This document shows, one piece after another, positions 8,338 to 19,605 of a stretch of DNA of 35,751 nucleotides. The position numbers and the translations under genes were made by a program. Positions within the stretch are counted from its first letter, which is position 1, and every line of letters starts with the position of its first letter. The DNA is from an uncultured Cellvibrio sp. (GTDB lineage: Bacteria > Pseudomonadota > Gammaproteobacteria > Pseudomonadales > Cellvibrionaceae). The notes beneath the pieces were generated by a model. It searched no databases. It saw only the letters and a list, made by a program, of their open reading frames with translations, and was not told the DNA's origin. The stretch is taken from NCBI GenBank assembly GCA_946480695.1, contig CAMLKG010000038.1:1-35751 (forward strand), written 5' to 3'.

Positions 8338-10872
8338 ATGAAACCCAAACACATCCTCCTTTCATTTTTGCTGGCTGTGTCAGCCACGGCCCAGGCCGAT
8401 TGGTATCTTCGCGGCACGCATAATAATTGGGCGGCAACGCCGATGAACGCCGCGGGTACCAATACCGTAGAGTTAACCAATGTGGTATTTGCCGTGGCCG
8501 GTAGTATCAAGTTCGATCGCTATGGAAACTGGGAAGAAAGCTACGGTGTCGGAGGCCTTAACGGTTCCAATATTGCAGTGGGCCAGGGTACCTGGAATAT
8601 TAAATTTTTTACCGATACCAAAAACTGGAATATCACTTCAGCTGCCAGCGTTAATTATCACCTGCGCGGCACGTTTAATGCCTGGGCCGAAGGAACCTTG
8701 ATGACTCGCGTCGGTACCAGCGATGTCTATGAGAGCTGCCAGAATTTTGTAAGCGGCGATGCCGGCGGCGGCCCGCGTTTTAAGATTGATCCCTATGGCG
8801 GCTGGGGTAGTGATGCGGTCCCTGCCGCGGACTACACGGTTGCGGCCGGCTGGGTAAAAATTAATTTCAATGCGGCTACCAAAGCAATCAGTACGCAACA
8901 AAACCTCGCTGCCAATTGCGGTGTAACAACATCCAGCTCAGTAGCTTCTTCCAGCGTTGTCACCTCAAGTTCACCAATGAATTCTTCCAGCTCATCGTCA
9001 CTACAATTCCATTTGCGCGGTACACACAATGGCTGGGCTGAAGGTGATTTATTTACGACCGCCAGCGGTGTAAACCAATTGGAAATTTGCCGCAATTTTA
9101 CTGTGGGCGATGCCAATGGTGGCCCGCGTTTTAAAGTGGACCCTAACGGCGGTTGGAGCGATGCTTTCCCGGCGGCAGACCAGGCAGCGAGTGGCTGGAC
9201 CAAAATTGTTATTAACACCGGTACCCCTGGTTTGGTAAGCACCACTACCAACCTTGGGATTAATTGCGGTGTTTCCTCATCCAGCTCGGTTGCATCTTCG
9301 GTAAGTTCATCATCAAGCAGTGTTGCAATTGCAGATGATTTCCGTGCGCGCACAATGTATTTCGTATTTGTGGATCGTTTTGCCAATGGCAACACCACTA
9401 ACGATAATGGCACCAATCCGACAGCAACTTCCACTACCAAATCGGCCGGCGTCCAAAGTGAGTGGAAAAAATATTGGGGCGGCGATATTGCCGGGTTAAT
9501 TTCCAAACTTGATTATTTGCAATCGCTCGGCGTGTCGGCCATTTGGGTAACCCCATTGGTGGACAATATTAATAGTGGTAATGAAGGTGGCTATCACGGT
9601 TACTGGGCGCGCGATTTCTACGCGGTCGATGAACACCTCGGCGATTGGGCATTAGTGGATGAACTCGATGCACAAATGGAAGCGCGCGGTATGAAGCTGG
9701 TGCTGGACATTGCGCTCAACCATTCCAACCAGGATGATCAATACGAATTCGGTGCGCTTTATAAAGAGGGCGCGTTTATTACGGATTTTGCCAGCGGCAA
9801 AGGTAGCTGGTATCACGCAAACGGCGCAATTTCCGATTGCGGTGACACCAACCCTGCAACCACCTGCAATGGCGAATGGGATGATCCCTGGTCGTTCCGC
9901 AACAAAAGTTTGTTTAACCTGACCGATTTTAACCACGGCACCAGCAGCAATTCATTGGCGGACCAATACCTGATTGATTCCGCACTCAAGTGGATGGATC
10001 ACGGTGTGGATGCTTTCCGTATCGATGCGATTAAACATATCGAGCCCTCATTTATTAATCGCTTTAGCGCGGCGGTGCGTGCGAAAAAAGCCGATACCTA
10101 TATTTTTGGAGAGTGGTATAACGCCGGTGCGGGTGACTCGATTTCCATGGGCTTCCTGAATGAGCGCCGCGGTTCAGAGTTGCTGGACTTTAAATTGCGT
10201 GATGCGATTGAAAACGCCATTGCGGGCAATACCACCATGGTTAATTTGAGCAGCCACATCGCATCACGTGCGGCGGCGATGAACGGTTTTGAAGACCAAC
10301 AGGCGATTTTCCTTGATAACCACGATGCAACGCGCACCAGCGTTTATTTGCAAACCACAGGTAATACCAATCGCGGTGCAGGTAAAGGAATGGGTAAGGT
10401 ATTTGCGGATGCGCGCCAGAACCTGGGTATGGCATTGGTAATGACCTTGCCTGGTGTCCCGACGATTTATTACGGCACCGAGCAGAACTCCACCTGGTTC
10501 ACCGCAAATGGCGATGGGCAGGTTGGCCATGATCCCTATAACCGCGAACAGATGCCGTCGTTTAGCCAATCTACCGCGGCATTTAGCCTAATCAGTGCCT
10601 TGGCTAACCTGCGCAAAAACAGCGCTGCTGTGCAACGCGGTACTTATGCCGAACGTTGGGTGAATTCGGATGTGTTAGTGTTCCAGCGCCAGGAGGGGGG
10701 CGATTGTGTCGTAGTCGCTGTGAATCGCGGTGCGGCGACTAATATCAGCGTACCGAATTTGTGCTTGGCCAATGGTGCCTATACCAGCAAGTTGGGTAGC
10801 GATATTGTGAATATTACCGGCGGTACCGGTAATTTCGATCTCTCGCAAAATGAAGTGGTAGTCTTGCACTGA
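8338..10872 (+). CDS. Secreted GH13 alpha-amylase with three N-terminal modules and serine linkers
   Basis: Extracellular alpha-1,4-glucan hydrolase (or transglycosylase) of family GH13, 844 aa. A signal peptide (1-20, ending AQA) is followed by module 1 (about 21-104), module 2 (105-196), a Ser-rich linker, module 3 (222-312), a second Ser-rich linker and the (beta/alpha)8 catalytic domain from about 333. Modules 2 and 3 are paralogous ('HLRGTxNxWAEG', each with two cysteines); module 1 is a diverged relative with 'YLRGTHNNW'. They resemble starch-binding or pullulanase-type N-terminal beta modules. GH13 regions are intact: I 'LVLDIALNH', II 'GVDAFRIDAIKH' with nucleophile D563, III 'FGEW' with acid/base E592, and IV 'FLDNHD' with D663. 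Regions look CGTase/maltogenic-amylase-like, so product specificity is uncertain. A ribosome site (AAAGGA) precedes the ATG. It is monocistronic, ends at a strong terminator and is probably controlled by the two upstream palindromes. Confidence 0.93.
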   Translation: MKPKHILLSFLLAVSATAQADWYLRGTHNNWAATPMNAAGTNTVELTNVVFAVAGSIKFDRYGNWEESYGVGGLNGSNIAVGQGTWNIKFFTDTKNWNITSAASVNYHLRGTFNAWAEGTLMTRVGTSDVYESCQNFVSGDAGGGPRFKIDPYGGWGSDAVPAADYTVAAGWVKINFNAATKAISTQQNLAANCGVTTSSSVASSSVVTSSSPMNSSSSSSLQFHLRGTHNGWAEGDLFTTASGVNQLEICRNFTVGDANGGPRFKVDPNGGWSDAFPAADQAASGWTKIVINTGTPGLVSTTTNLGINCGVSSSSSVASSVSSSSSSVAIADDFRARTMYFVFVDRFANGNTTNDNGTNPTATSTTKSAGVQSEWKKYWGGDIAGLISKLDYLQSLGVSAIWVTPLVDNINSGNEGGYHGYWARDFYAVDEHLGDWALVDELDAQMEARGMKLVLDIALNHSNQDDQYEFGALYKEGAFITDFASGKGSWYHANGAISDCGDTNPATTCNGEWDDPWSFRNKSLFNLTDFNHGTSSNSLADQYLIDSALKWMDHGVDAFRIDAIKHIEPSFINRFSAAVRAKKADTYIFGEWYNAGAGDSISMGFLNERRGSELLDFKLRDAIENAIAGNTTMVNLSSHIASRAAAMNGFEDQQAIFLDNHDATRTSVYLQTTGNTNRGAGKGMGKVFADARQNLGMALVMTLPGVPTIYYGTEQNSTWFTANGDGQVGHDPYNREQMPSFSQSTAAFSLISALANLRKNSAAVQRGTYAERWVNSDVLVFQRQEGGDCVVVAVNRGAATNISVPNLCLANGAYTSKLGSDIVNITGGTGNFDLSQNEVVVLH

Positions 10873-10891
10873 CTTCCGCTGGCAAAAAAAT

Positions 10892-10921
10892 AAAAAGGGG
10901 CGCATTTCTGCGCCCCTTTTT
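10892..10921. terminator. Strong bidirectional terminator
   Basis: Perfect 13-bp stem: AAAAAGGGGCGCA pairs with TGCGCCCCTTTTT around a TTTC loop. The A-run on one side and T-run on the other let it serve both the amylase gene and the convergent mltF. Confidence 0.92.
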
Positions 10922-10960
10922 ATTTTTTGTTTTTACTTTTTCAAAAATTCTTTATTCGGA

Positions 10961-12481
10961 TTACAGTAAGGAATGATTTTTTTCCGTCGTATTTGTTTTT
11001 ACAGTATCTGGGGCAGTTTCTTTTTTAGGATCAATTGTATTCGCGGAAAGGCGGTTAATACTGCTGGCCGTTGCCAACCGAAACTCTTCCTGTTGTTGGT
11101 GCCATGCGATGATTTTGTGATAGTTGCGCACGTTATCCACAAATTTTACCGGTTCCCAACCGCGCATATATCCGTGCTTGGCGCGACTGTAATATTGTTG
11201 CTTGGATAACAGCGGCATATATTTACGCACATCCTCCCATTTGGTTGGGTCGCCACCCATACGCTCGGTTAATACCCGTGCATCTTCCAAATGACCTAAC
11301 CCCTGGTTGTAAGCAGCCAATGCCATATTGAATCTATCTTCACCCTGGATTCGCTTGGGTAATCTTTTAAACAAAATGCTTAAATATTTTGCACCGCCAT
11401 AAATGCTTTGCTTGGGATCTTTTCGATCACTGATACCCATCGCGCGCGCCGTATTTTTAGTGAGCATCATCAGGCCTTTTACCCCTGTATGGGAAACCGC
11501 ATCGGGCAACCAATGGGATTCCTGGTAGCTGATCGCGGCGAGCAGTTGCCAATCCAGGTTGAACTCAGCCGCCGCGCTTTTCATATGATCCACCCACTGC
11601 GGCAAACGCTGTTCCAGTTGGTAAGTGAAAGCCATAGCTTCGCCACTGGTGACTTCTTCTATATGGCGATCAAAAAATTCTTCAGTAACGCGTGCGAGGG
11701 TGCCATCCGCTTTAATCGATTGCAGATATTTTTGTGCGGCGTCAAATAAGGTGGAGTCATTACTTTGCGGAAATGCCCAGGCAACCGGTTGCGGATCGCT
11801 GACATCAAACGCCAATTCCGCCTTGGGGTAAGAATAGCGATTTAATGAATACACAGTGGAGTCGATCACAGCGTAATCGGCTTCGCCTTTATTAACCATT
11901 TCCAGCAAGTCAATCATTTCCGCATTGACAACTTCGCGCCATTGCAACTCGGGGAAAGTAGTTCTCAGGGCTTTTATACGGGCGCTATGGGATTCGCTCG
12001 CGAGGATTAATACCTCTTTATTTGCCAGCTCTTTAATACTGGCGGGCGGTCGCAGGCGCGCGTTATAAACCAGTTGCTGGGTTAATTGCATAAAGGGCGT
12101 GGCAAAATTAACCGCTTTGCCACGGCTTTCCTGTGCAGTTAATCCTGCTGCCGCCAAATGGTATTGTCCGGCGATAACACCATCCAGCATTGCATTGGTG
12201 TCGGTGTTGTTATCCAGCACCAATTTCAGGCCAAGCGAATCCGCAAAGCCTTTCACCAGGCTATATTCGAATCCTGTAAGGCCATTGGGGCCTTCATAAT
12301 AAGTAGTAGGACCGTTGGTAGATACAACACGCAACTCGCCTGATTCAAGCACTTTCTCCAGTAATGTGGGAGGCGTGCTGCGCACCAGCGATGCACTGCT
12401 GGCGGTGATTAACAAGCCGGCAAACAGGCTTGTCACTACGGATTTTAAAATCACTAACGCTGATGGTTTGCGAATTTCCAT
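10961..12481 (-). CDS. mltF: Membrane-bound lytic murein transglycosylase F
   Basis: Cleaves peptidoglycan glycan strands to 1,6-anhydromuramoyl products at the outer membrane. The 506-aa protein has an N-terminal hydrophobic segment, a solute-binding-protein-family-3 domain beginning at 'SGELRVVSTNGPTTYY', and a C-terminal SLT lysozyme-like domain. The catalytic glutamate is E321 in 'ISYQESHW', supported by 'GVKGLMMLT' and 'ALAAYNQGLGH', which are classic SLT motifs. The start at 12481 ('MEIRKPSALV') is chosen because a GGAG site lies 10 nt upstream and the protein then begins at the export signal; a longer reading from 12595 adds 38 residues unlike the family. The usual lipidation cysteine is not obvious. 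The regulatory domain is known to modulate the lytic domain in MltF. It stands alone, transcribed away from purL. Confidence 0.92.
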   Translation of the reverse strand: MEIRKPSALVILKSVVTSLFAGLLITASSASLVRSTPPTLLEKVLESGELRVVSTNGPTTYYEGPNGLTGFEYSLVKGFADSLGLKLVLDNNTDTNAMLDGVIAGQYHLAAAGLTAQESRGKAVNFATPFMQLTQQLVYNARLRPPASIKELANKEVLILASESHSARIKALRTTFPELQWREVVNAEMIDLLEMVNKGEADYAVIDSTVYSLNRYSYPKAELAFDVSDPQPVAWAFPQSNDSTLFDAAQKYLQSIKADGTLARVTEEFFDRHIEEVTSGEAMAFTYQLEQRLPQWVDHMKSAAAEFNLDWQLLAAISYQESHWLPDAVSHTGVKGLMMLTKNTARAMGISDRKDPKQSIYGGAKYLSILFKRLPKRIQGEDRFNMALAAYNQGLGHLEDARVLTERMGGDPTKWEDVRKYMPLLSKQQYYSRAKHGYMRGWEPVKFVDNVRNYHKIIAWHQQQEEFRLATASSINRLSANTIDPKKETAPDTVKTNTTEKNHSLL

Positions 12482-13649
12482 AAGGGGGTTTCTCCGGTGA
12501 TCTGAACTGCATCGCGCGAAAGGGTACTCTCTGTTCGTTTGTGTGCATTCATGCCGAATCCAATCCGTTAATGACCCGTGCAAATACGACGCCATGGTAT
12601 AGCCACTTTTTTTGTATGCCTAGCTTGTTTTTTGAGCAGGATTGGGTTAGCTCTGTGGTTGAAATTTGATCATTTTTTCAATAAAGCCAGTATTGGCGCA
12701 GGATTCGGCGAGGTGCGGTGCAATATAGACGCCCGACGAACGGTCAAAAAAATAATAAAAAATGTGACTTTTTACGCCAAAACGGACAAAAAAACAGTCG
12801 GAAAATTGAGCATAAATACAATTTCCTGTTAAAAAGCGGCACATAAATTCAGATTTTTTTGTTATAAGCGATGTAAAGCGGGGCTTTGGATTTGTATTTA
12901 TTTCATAAAAAAATTTTATCGTTATTTTTTTTACAATTTGCGACAAGCGCGAGTTTATCCCGGCCGGTAAAAGGAAACCAGTCTGATCCCCCATATGGAC
13001 ACTGAATTTTATTGTTGGAATGCAGCAATAAATTTTTGCATCGCTGCGCGCATATTTTTAATCCTGCTAATTTTTTATTGGTAGGACGTTGTAATGGCAA
13101 GGGTCTTAAATTACCGGGAAATATTCACACAAGTCGAGGTGCGAATTTTCATCGAAAAAATAAAAGGCAAAATACGGAGTATGTTGGACGGGGATTAACC
13201 AATATTAAAATACTGAATATTTTCAGGTTCGGCTTCAACGCGAGGAGGAGGGAAGATTTTTGTTGGACAAATATCTCTTCTTTTTTTGAATTCGAATTAA
13301 TAAAAATGTTTGGAGAAATAAACCATAAGAAATTTATCAAATCTTATTGGTGTAAGGTAAATAGTGTGGAGGGTAAATAATAGGTCGTTTGAGCGCGCTG
13401 GCTTCACCGGATTTTTTGATAATTGTTTAGAGGAAATTGGCGAGTGGAACTTCTTTCGACACGGTTTGTGTCACTTAAGCGTGGAACCTCCTATGACGTA
13501 ATGTGTGAGCGACCCATACCCGGCGGCTAAACGGGAGGATGCGTGTTTGAGGCACCGGGGAGGGGAAAAAAGTCTCTCGGGCAGGGCGCAAATCCAGTAC
13601 AATGCGCGCCTCTCTTTTGTCATTACCCCATGCCGAGGCTCTTCCCACT
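12482..13649. other. Long AT-rich intergenic region between mltF and purL
   Basis: This 1.17-kb stretch has no gene I can support. About 12640-13400 is markedly more AT-rich than its neighbours, with many A and T runs. The last 200 bp, next to purL, return to normal composition and contain a small hairpin (GACAC 13458-13462 / GTGTC 13468-13472). It must hold the divergent mltF and purL promoters; TACAAT at 13598 is a possible purL -10. The longest forward frame (13012-13380) has unconvincing, lysine- and asparagine-rich composition. Confidence 0.6.
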
Positions 13650-16600
13650 ATGTTAATCCTGCGTGGCGCTCCCGCTCTCTCCAGTTTCCGTAACCAAAAA
13701 CTCCTGTCCAACCTGCAACAACGTATTCCTGGGGTGACGGGCGTTAGCTCGGAATTTGTCCACTTCGCCCATGTTTCTTCCCCCCTGAGTGATGCCCAAT
13801 TGCAAGTGCTCAAGCAATTGTTGACCTATGGCCCCAAGGTAGAGAAAGAAGCCAGCCACGAAGGGGAGTTATTCCTGGTGGTTCCGCGCCTGGGCACTAT
13901 TTCACCCTGGGCTTCCAAGGCAACGGATATCGCAAAAAACACCGGACTGGAAAACATCAAGCGTATCGAGCGGGGTATCGCCTATTACATTACCGGGGTT
14001 TCCGCAGCGGACCGCGCAATTCTCGCTGCTTTATTACATGACCGTATGGTGGAAACCGTATTTGATCGCCTGGAAGCGGCAGAGCAACTCTTTATCCAGC
14101 AACAACCGGCGCCGCAAACGTCTGTGGATGTCCTCGGCGGTGGCCGCGCTGCCCTGGTGGAAGCGAATAAATCCCTCGGTTTGGCACTGGCGGAAGACGA
14201 AATTGATTACCTGGTAGAAAGCTTTATCGCCCTGGGCCGCAATCCCATTGATGTGGAATTGATGATGTTTGCCCAGGCCAACTCCGAGCACTGCCGCCAC
14301 AAAATCTTCAATGCTTCCTGGACCATTGATGGTGTTGACCAGGAGCGCAGCCTGTTCAAGATGATCAAGAACACCAATGAGGTCGGCGGCGACAATGTGC
14401 TGTCCGCCTATGCCGATAACGCTGCGGTCGTGGTAGGCCACGAAGCCGGGCGCTTCTATCCCAATCCGGAAACCGGGGCCTACGAGTACACCCAGCAGCC
14501 CATCCATATGCTGATGAAAGTGGAAACCCATAACCACCCGACCGCCATTTCACCCTTCTCCGGCGCGGGTACCGGGGCCGGTGGCGAGATTCGCGATGAA
14601 GGTGCGGTAGGCCGTGGCTCAAAACCCAAGGTGGGGCTGACCGGCTTTACGGTTTCCAACCTGCAAATCCCGGGTTTTGAACAACCCTGGGAGCAGAACT
14701 ATGGCAAGCCCAACCGCATAGTAACCCCGCTGGATATTATGATCGAAGGCCCTATCGGCGGTGCGGCGTTCAATAACGAATTCGGCCGCCCCAACATCTG
14801 CGGTTACTTCCGTACCTTTGAAGAAAACTTTGATGGCGAGCGTCGCGGTTACCACAAACCCATCATGCTGGCGGGTGGTTACGGCAATATCAGGGCCGAG
14901 CATATTGAGAAGCCGCCCTTTGGGGCAGGTACCAAGCTGGTTGTGCTGGGCGGGCCAGCGATGCTGATCGGCCTGGGCGGCGGTGCGGCATCCTCCATGG
15001 CTTCCGGAGCTTCCTCTGAAGACCTGGATTTCGCCTCCGTGCAGCGCCAGAACCCGGAAATGGAACGCCGTTGCCAGGAAGTAATCGATGCCTGCTGGCA
15101 GTTGGGTGATAAAAACCCCATCGCCTTTATCCATGATGTCGGCGCCGGTGGCCTCTCCAACGCTTTCCCGGAACTGGTGAAGGATGGCGGTACCGGCGGC
15201 AAGTTCGAATTGCGCAATGTACCCAACGACGAACCGGGCATGAGTCCGTTGGCCATCTGGTGTAACGAATCCCAGGAGCGTTATGTATTGGCGATTGCAC
15301 CGGCAGACTTGCCTCGCTTCGAGGCTATCTGCCAGCGCGAGCGCGCGCCTTATGCGGTGGTTGGTGAAGCCACCGATGAAAAGCATTTGCTGGTTAACGA
15401 TAAGCACTTCGATGCAAAACCGGTCGATTTACCCATGTCAGTCCTGTTCGGAAAACCACCCAAAATGCATCGCACGGCGGAAAAGCACCGGGCCGGGACA
15501 ACTGAATTCAGCACCGCCGGTATCGAATTGGACGATGCCGTTGAACGCGTACTGAAACACCCGGCGGTAGCCAGCAAAAGTTTCCTGATCACCATCGGTG
15601 ACCGCTCGGTAACCGGTATGGTTGCGCGCGACCAAATGGTGGGGCCGTGGCAGGTTCCCGTTGCGGATGTGGCGGTAACCACGGTGAGCTATGACTCCTA
15701 CGCCGGTGAAGCCATGAGTGTGGGCGAGCGCACCCCGGTCGCCCTGCTGGATGGCCCTGCGTCCGGTCGCATGGCGATTGCTGAAGCAATTACCAATATC
15801 GCTGCAACCCGCATTGAAAGACTGTCCGATATAAAACTTTCCGCTAACTGGATGTGTGCAGCGGGCCATAAAGGTGAAGATGAAAAACTGTTCCGCACTG
15901 TGCAAGCGGTGGGAATGGAATTATGTCCGGCATTGGGAATTACCGTTCCTGTCGGTAAAGATTCCATGTCCATGCGCACCGCATGGAAAGAGGGCGGTGA
16001 AGACAAAGCGGTCACTGCGCCTTTGTCGCTGGTAATTTCCGCGTTCTCGCCTGTGCTTGATGTGCGCCAAACCCTGACCCCGCAATTGCGCACTGACAAA
16101 GGCGAAACCGAATTGCTGTTGGTTGATTTGGGCAATGGTAAAAATCGTCTTGGCGGCTCGATCCTTGCGCAGGTTTACAACCAGCTTGGGCAAACACCGG
16201 CGGACCTGGATTCTGCGGATCAACTCAAGGGTTTCTTTAACGCGGTACAAGCGAGCCTTGCCGCTAATGAATTACTGGCCTATCACGACCGTTCAGACGG
16301 TGGTTTATTGGCAACACTCGCTGAAATGGCATTTGCCGGACACACCGGGGTGAGTGTGGACCTGGGCGGTTTGGGTGATGATGCGCTTGCCGTTCTGTTC
16401 AACGAAGAAGCGGGTGCGGTGTTACAAGTCACTCGCGCGCAATCGGGCGCGGTGCAAAAACGTTTTGCGGATGCGGGTTTGAAAACCAACGTCATCGGCG
16501 GTTTAAACAGCCGTGATTCCCTGGGCATCAGCGTCAATGGCAAGGTACTGTTCGACCAACCGCGCGCGCAATTGCAAGCGCTCTGGAGTGAAACCAGCTA

Positions 16601-17516
16601 TCGCATTCAATCTTTACGCGATAACCCTGCTTGCGCTGAGCAGGAATTTACCGCTATCGGCAAATCCAATCCGGGTTTGAGCGTGAAACTGGGCTACAAC
16701 CCCAACGAGGATGTCGCTGCTCCGTTTATTAACACCGGTATTCGCCCCGCTGTCGCGGTGTTGCGTGAACAAGGTGTTAATGGCCAGGTGGAAATGGCGG
16801 CGGCATTTGATCGCGCCGGTTTCAAAGCGGTTGATGTCCATATGAGTGACCTGCTGTCGGGACGTGTGTCCCTGGCGCAATTCAAGGGCCTGGTTGCTTG
16901 CGGCGGTTTCTCCTATGGCGATGTATTGGGTGCGGGTGAAGGCTGGTCGAAAACCATTTTGTTTAATAACAAGGTGCGCGACGAATTTGAAGGTTTCTTC
17001 CATCGCACTGACACCTTCAGCCTGGGGGTGTGTAATGGTTGCCAGATGATGTCCAACCTGAAAAACCTGATTCCCGGGGCCGACCATTGGCCGCGCTTCG
17101 TGCGCAACCTGTCCGAGCAATTTGAAGCGCGTTTCAGTTTGGTCCAGGTGCAGGAATCAACCTCGGTATTATTCACAGGCATGGCCGGTTCCCATATGCC
17201 GGTCGCTGTTGCCCACGGTGAGGGTTACGCCGAGTTTGCCAATGCCGAAGCGCTCAAGCGCTGCAACGACAGCGGCACTGTGGCTATGCGCTTTGTCGAT
17301 AATCACCTGCAAGCCACTGAAAGCTATCCTGCCAACCCTAACGGCTCACCGCTGGGTATTACCAGCGTCAGCAATAAAGACGGTCGTGTAACTATTATGA
17401 TGCCGCACCCGGAACGCGTCTTCCGCGCAGTCACCAATTCCTGGAAACCGGATGACTGGAAAGATGATGGCGCCTGGTTGCGTTTATTCCGCAATGCCCG
17501 GGTATTTGTGGGTTAA
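13650..17516 (+). CDS. purL: Phosphoribosylformylglycinamidine synthase (FGAM synthase)
   Basis: Converts FGAR, ATP and glutamine to FGAM in step 4 of purine biosynthesis, in the cytosol. The 1288-aa protein is the single-chain gammaproteobacterial form. It has an N-terminal PurS-like region ('[14 protein letters not shown]'), two AIRS-like halves with '[11 protein letters not shown]' and '[14 protein letters not shown]', and a C-terminal glutamine amidotransferase. The nucleophile is C1128 in 'GVCNGCQMM' and the His/Glu pair lies in '[10 protein letters not shown]'. The ATG at 13650 aligns with the E. coli start (MEILRGSPALS); a GAGG site lies 11 nt upstream. The in-frame ATG at 13602 would add 16 unrelated residues. 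It is monocistronic, with a terminator directly after it. Nothing is unusual in the coding sequence. Confidence 0.98.
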   Translation: MLILRGAPALSSFRNQKLLSNLQQRIPGVTGVSSEFVHFAHVSSPLSDAQLQVLKQLLTYGPKVEKEASHEGELFLVVPRLGTISPWASKATDIAKNTGLENIKRIERGIAYYITGVSAADRAILAALLHDRMVETVFDRLEAAEQLFIQQQPAPQTSVDVLGGGRAALVEANKSLGLALAEDEIDYLVESFIALGRNPIDVELMMFAQANSEHCRHKIFNASWTIDGVDQERSLFKMIKNTNEVGGDNVLSAYADNAAVVVGHEAGRFYPNPETGAYEYTQQPIHMLMKVETHNHPTAISPFSGAGTGAGGEIRDEGAVGRGSKPKVGLTGFTVSNLQIPGFEQPWEQNYGKPNRIVTPLDIMIEGPIGGAAFNNEFGRPNICGYFRTFEENFDGERRGYHKPIMLAGGYGNIRAEHIEKPPFGAGTKLVVLGGPAMLIGLGGGAASSMASGASSEDLDFASVQRQNPEMERRCQEVIDACWQLGDKNPIAFIHDVGAGGLSNAFPELVKDGGTGGKFELRNVPNDEPGMSPLAIWCNESQERYVLAIAPADLPRFEAICQRERAPYAVVGEATDEKHLLVNDKHFDAKPVDLPMSVLFGKPPKMHRTAEKHRAGTTEFSTAGIELDDAVERVLKHPAVASKSFLITIGDRSVTGMVARDQMVGPWQVPVADVAVTTVSYDSYAGEAMSVGERTPVALLDGPASGRMAIAEAITNIAATRIERLSDIKLSANWMCAAGHKGEDEKLFRTVQAVGMELCPALGITVPVGKDSMSMRTAWKEGGEDKAVTAPLSLVISAFSPVLDVRQTLTPQLRTDKGETELLLVDLGNGKNRLGGSILAQVYNQLGQTPADLDSADQLKGFFNAVQASLAANELLAYHDRSDGGLLATLAEMAFAGHTGVSVDLGGLGDDALAVLFNEEAGAVLQVTRAQSGAVQKRFADAGLKTNVIGGLNSRDSLGISVNGKVLFDQPRAQLQALWSETSYRIQSLRDNPACAEQEFTAIGKSNPGLSVKLGYNPNEDVAAPFINTGIRPAVAVLREQGVNGQVEMAAAFDRAGFKAVDVHMSDLLSGRVSLAQFKGLVACGGFSYGDVLGAGEGWSKTILFNNKVRDEFEGFFHRTDTFSLGVCNGCQMMSNLKNLIPGADHWPRFVRNLSEQFEARFSLVQVQESTSVLFTGMAGSHMPVAVAHGEGYAEFANAEALKRCNDSGTVAMRFVDNHLQATESYPANPNGSPLGITSVSNKDGRVTIMMPHPERVFRAVTNSWKPDDWKDDGAWLRLFRNARVFVG

Positions 17517-17552
17517 GGGCATTTCCTTACTACAAAATATTACAAACTGTAA

Positions 17553-17580
17553 CGGGAGGCATTGGCCTCCCGGTTTGTTT
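17553..17580 (+). terminator. Terminator of purL
   Basis: CGGGAGGC (17553-17560) pairs with GCCTCCCG (17565-17572) around an ATTG loop and is followed by a T-rich tail (gtttgttttt). Confidence 0.9.
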
Positions 17581-17594
17581 TTGTGCTTCAATAA

Positions 17595-17659
17595 CCAGGA
17601 TTTTGAATAGTTCAGCCAATCGGTTGTTCTTGTCAGTTCAGCGCAACCGATGAACCTGG
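17595..17659. repeat. Interrupted inverted repeat upstream of lipoprotein gene
   Basis: CCAGG (17595) pairs with CCTGG (17655), and inside it ATCGGTTG (17619-17626) pairs with CAACCGAT (17644-17651). It could be a folded leader or a protein-binding site in front of the lipoprotein gene, 70-130 bp before its start. No family is recognised. Confidence 0.35.
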
Positions 17660-17726
17660 ATATACCTATAACGTCTACATGGCGCGGAGAATCGCACATA
17701 TTCCCGGGAACAAAGGCAGGTAAATC

Positions 17727-18419
17727 ATGAACACTTTTTTCAAGCACACCGCTTTGAAACTGGTTTTAATTTCATTGCTCGGCAGTGTTGTTGCCAGTTG
17801 TTCAATGACCAAGAAGCATGAAAAAGAGGCGCAAATCAAAGCCGATAGGGAAGGCTTGTCAGTGGTAGAAAAATCGACATTCGACGGCACTTTTGTTGCG
17901 CCCAACGCGCAGTTTGCACAGTATAAAAAATTGTTTGTTGAACAATTGGATATGACTGATGTAAAAATCCGCAAGCAAACGGGCAACAATCTAATTAACG
18001 ATACACCCTGGGAATTGAATGATAGCGACCGCCGCTATTACCAGGAGCGCTACACAGAAGCGCTGATGAATAATTTAATTGTGGATGGTCGCTTTACCAC
18101 CACCATGCAGGCGGCGCCGGATGTAATGACGGTGCGGGCTAAAGTGTTGGAAATTGCGCCCCTTGCGAGCAAGGATGATATGAAAGGCCGCCCGACCCAT
18201 ATGAAAGTGTACAGTGAAGGCATGGGTACCATGACATTGGAAATTTCGCTTTACGATTCCATGTCGGGAAAAGTGTTGGCCATCATTACCGACCAGCGCG
18301 ACCTGGGGAAAATCTGGGAAGAAAATAATCGCGTTTCCAATAACGTACAGGTGCGTTTGGCATTTAATGCCTGGTTGAAAAAATTGCGTACCGAGTTGGA
18401 TCGTTTATCCGGAAATTAA
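17727..18419 (+). CDS. DUF3313-like outer-membrane lipoprotein
   Basis: Predicted lipoprotein of 230 aa with unknown function. The N-terminus is a lipoprotein signal peptide ('LVLISLLGSVVASC'), with the lipidated Cys at 25 followed by Ser, which favours outer-membrane sorting. The mature part is soluble and mixed alpha/beta. Features such as 'YYQERYTEAL', a segment ending 'VMTVRAKVLEIAP', and 'LEISLYDSMSGKVLA' agree with the DUF3313 family, whose members often sit singly as here. A good ribosome site (CAGG, 7 nt spacing) precedes the ATG. It is flanked by the purL terminator and a bidirectional terminator, so it is a single-gene unit. Family assignment is from memory and moderately sure; the lipoprotein call is firm. 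Confidence 0.82.
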   Translation: MNTFFKHTALKLVLISLLGSVVASCSMTKKHEKEAQIKADREGLSVVEKSTFDGTFVAPNAQFAQYKKLFVEQLDMTDVKIRKQTGNNLINDTPWELNDSDRRYYQERYTEALMNNLIVDGRFTTTMQAAPDVMTVRAKVLEIAPLASKDDMKGRPTHMKVYSEGMGTMTLEISLYDSMSGKVLAIITDQRDLGKIWEENNRVSNNVQVRLAFNAWLKKLRTELDRLSGN

Positions 18420-18433
18420 CCGGCAAGGCAAAT

Positions 18434-18471
18434 AAAAAAAGGGTGGTCGATCAAGCGACCACCCTTTTTTT
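18434..18471. terminator. Bidirectional terminator between lipoprotein gene and trxB
   Basis: A 16-bp perfect stem (AAAAAAAGGGTGGTCG with CGACCACCCTTTTTTT) encloses an ATCAAG loop, with A- and T-runs at the two ends, between convergent genes. Confidence 0.93.
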
Positions 18472-18489
18472 ATGCGATTGATTGGAGAA

Positions 18490-19479
<990 letters not shown>

Positions 19480-19605
19480 CTAAACGGGTGTTGCCTAATG
19501 TGGGGGCATGATAGGCGAATCGCAATGGCGGCGCAAAATTGTCTGCTTCAATGCGTTGTATAAGGTTTGCCTATATAAATCCTGTAACACCGGCAGGGAT
19601 AGCTT

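Noticed and set aside
13012..13380. 122-codon forward frame upstream of purL
   Set aside because: AT-rich, Lys/Asn-rich composition, no ribosome site at proper distance, no recognisable motif; likely chance in non-coding DNA.
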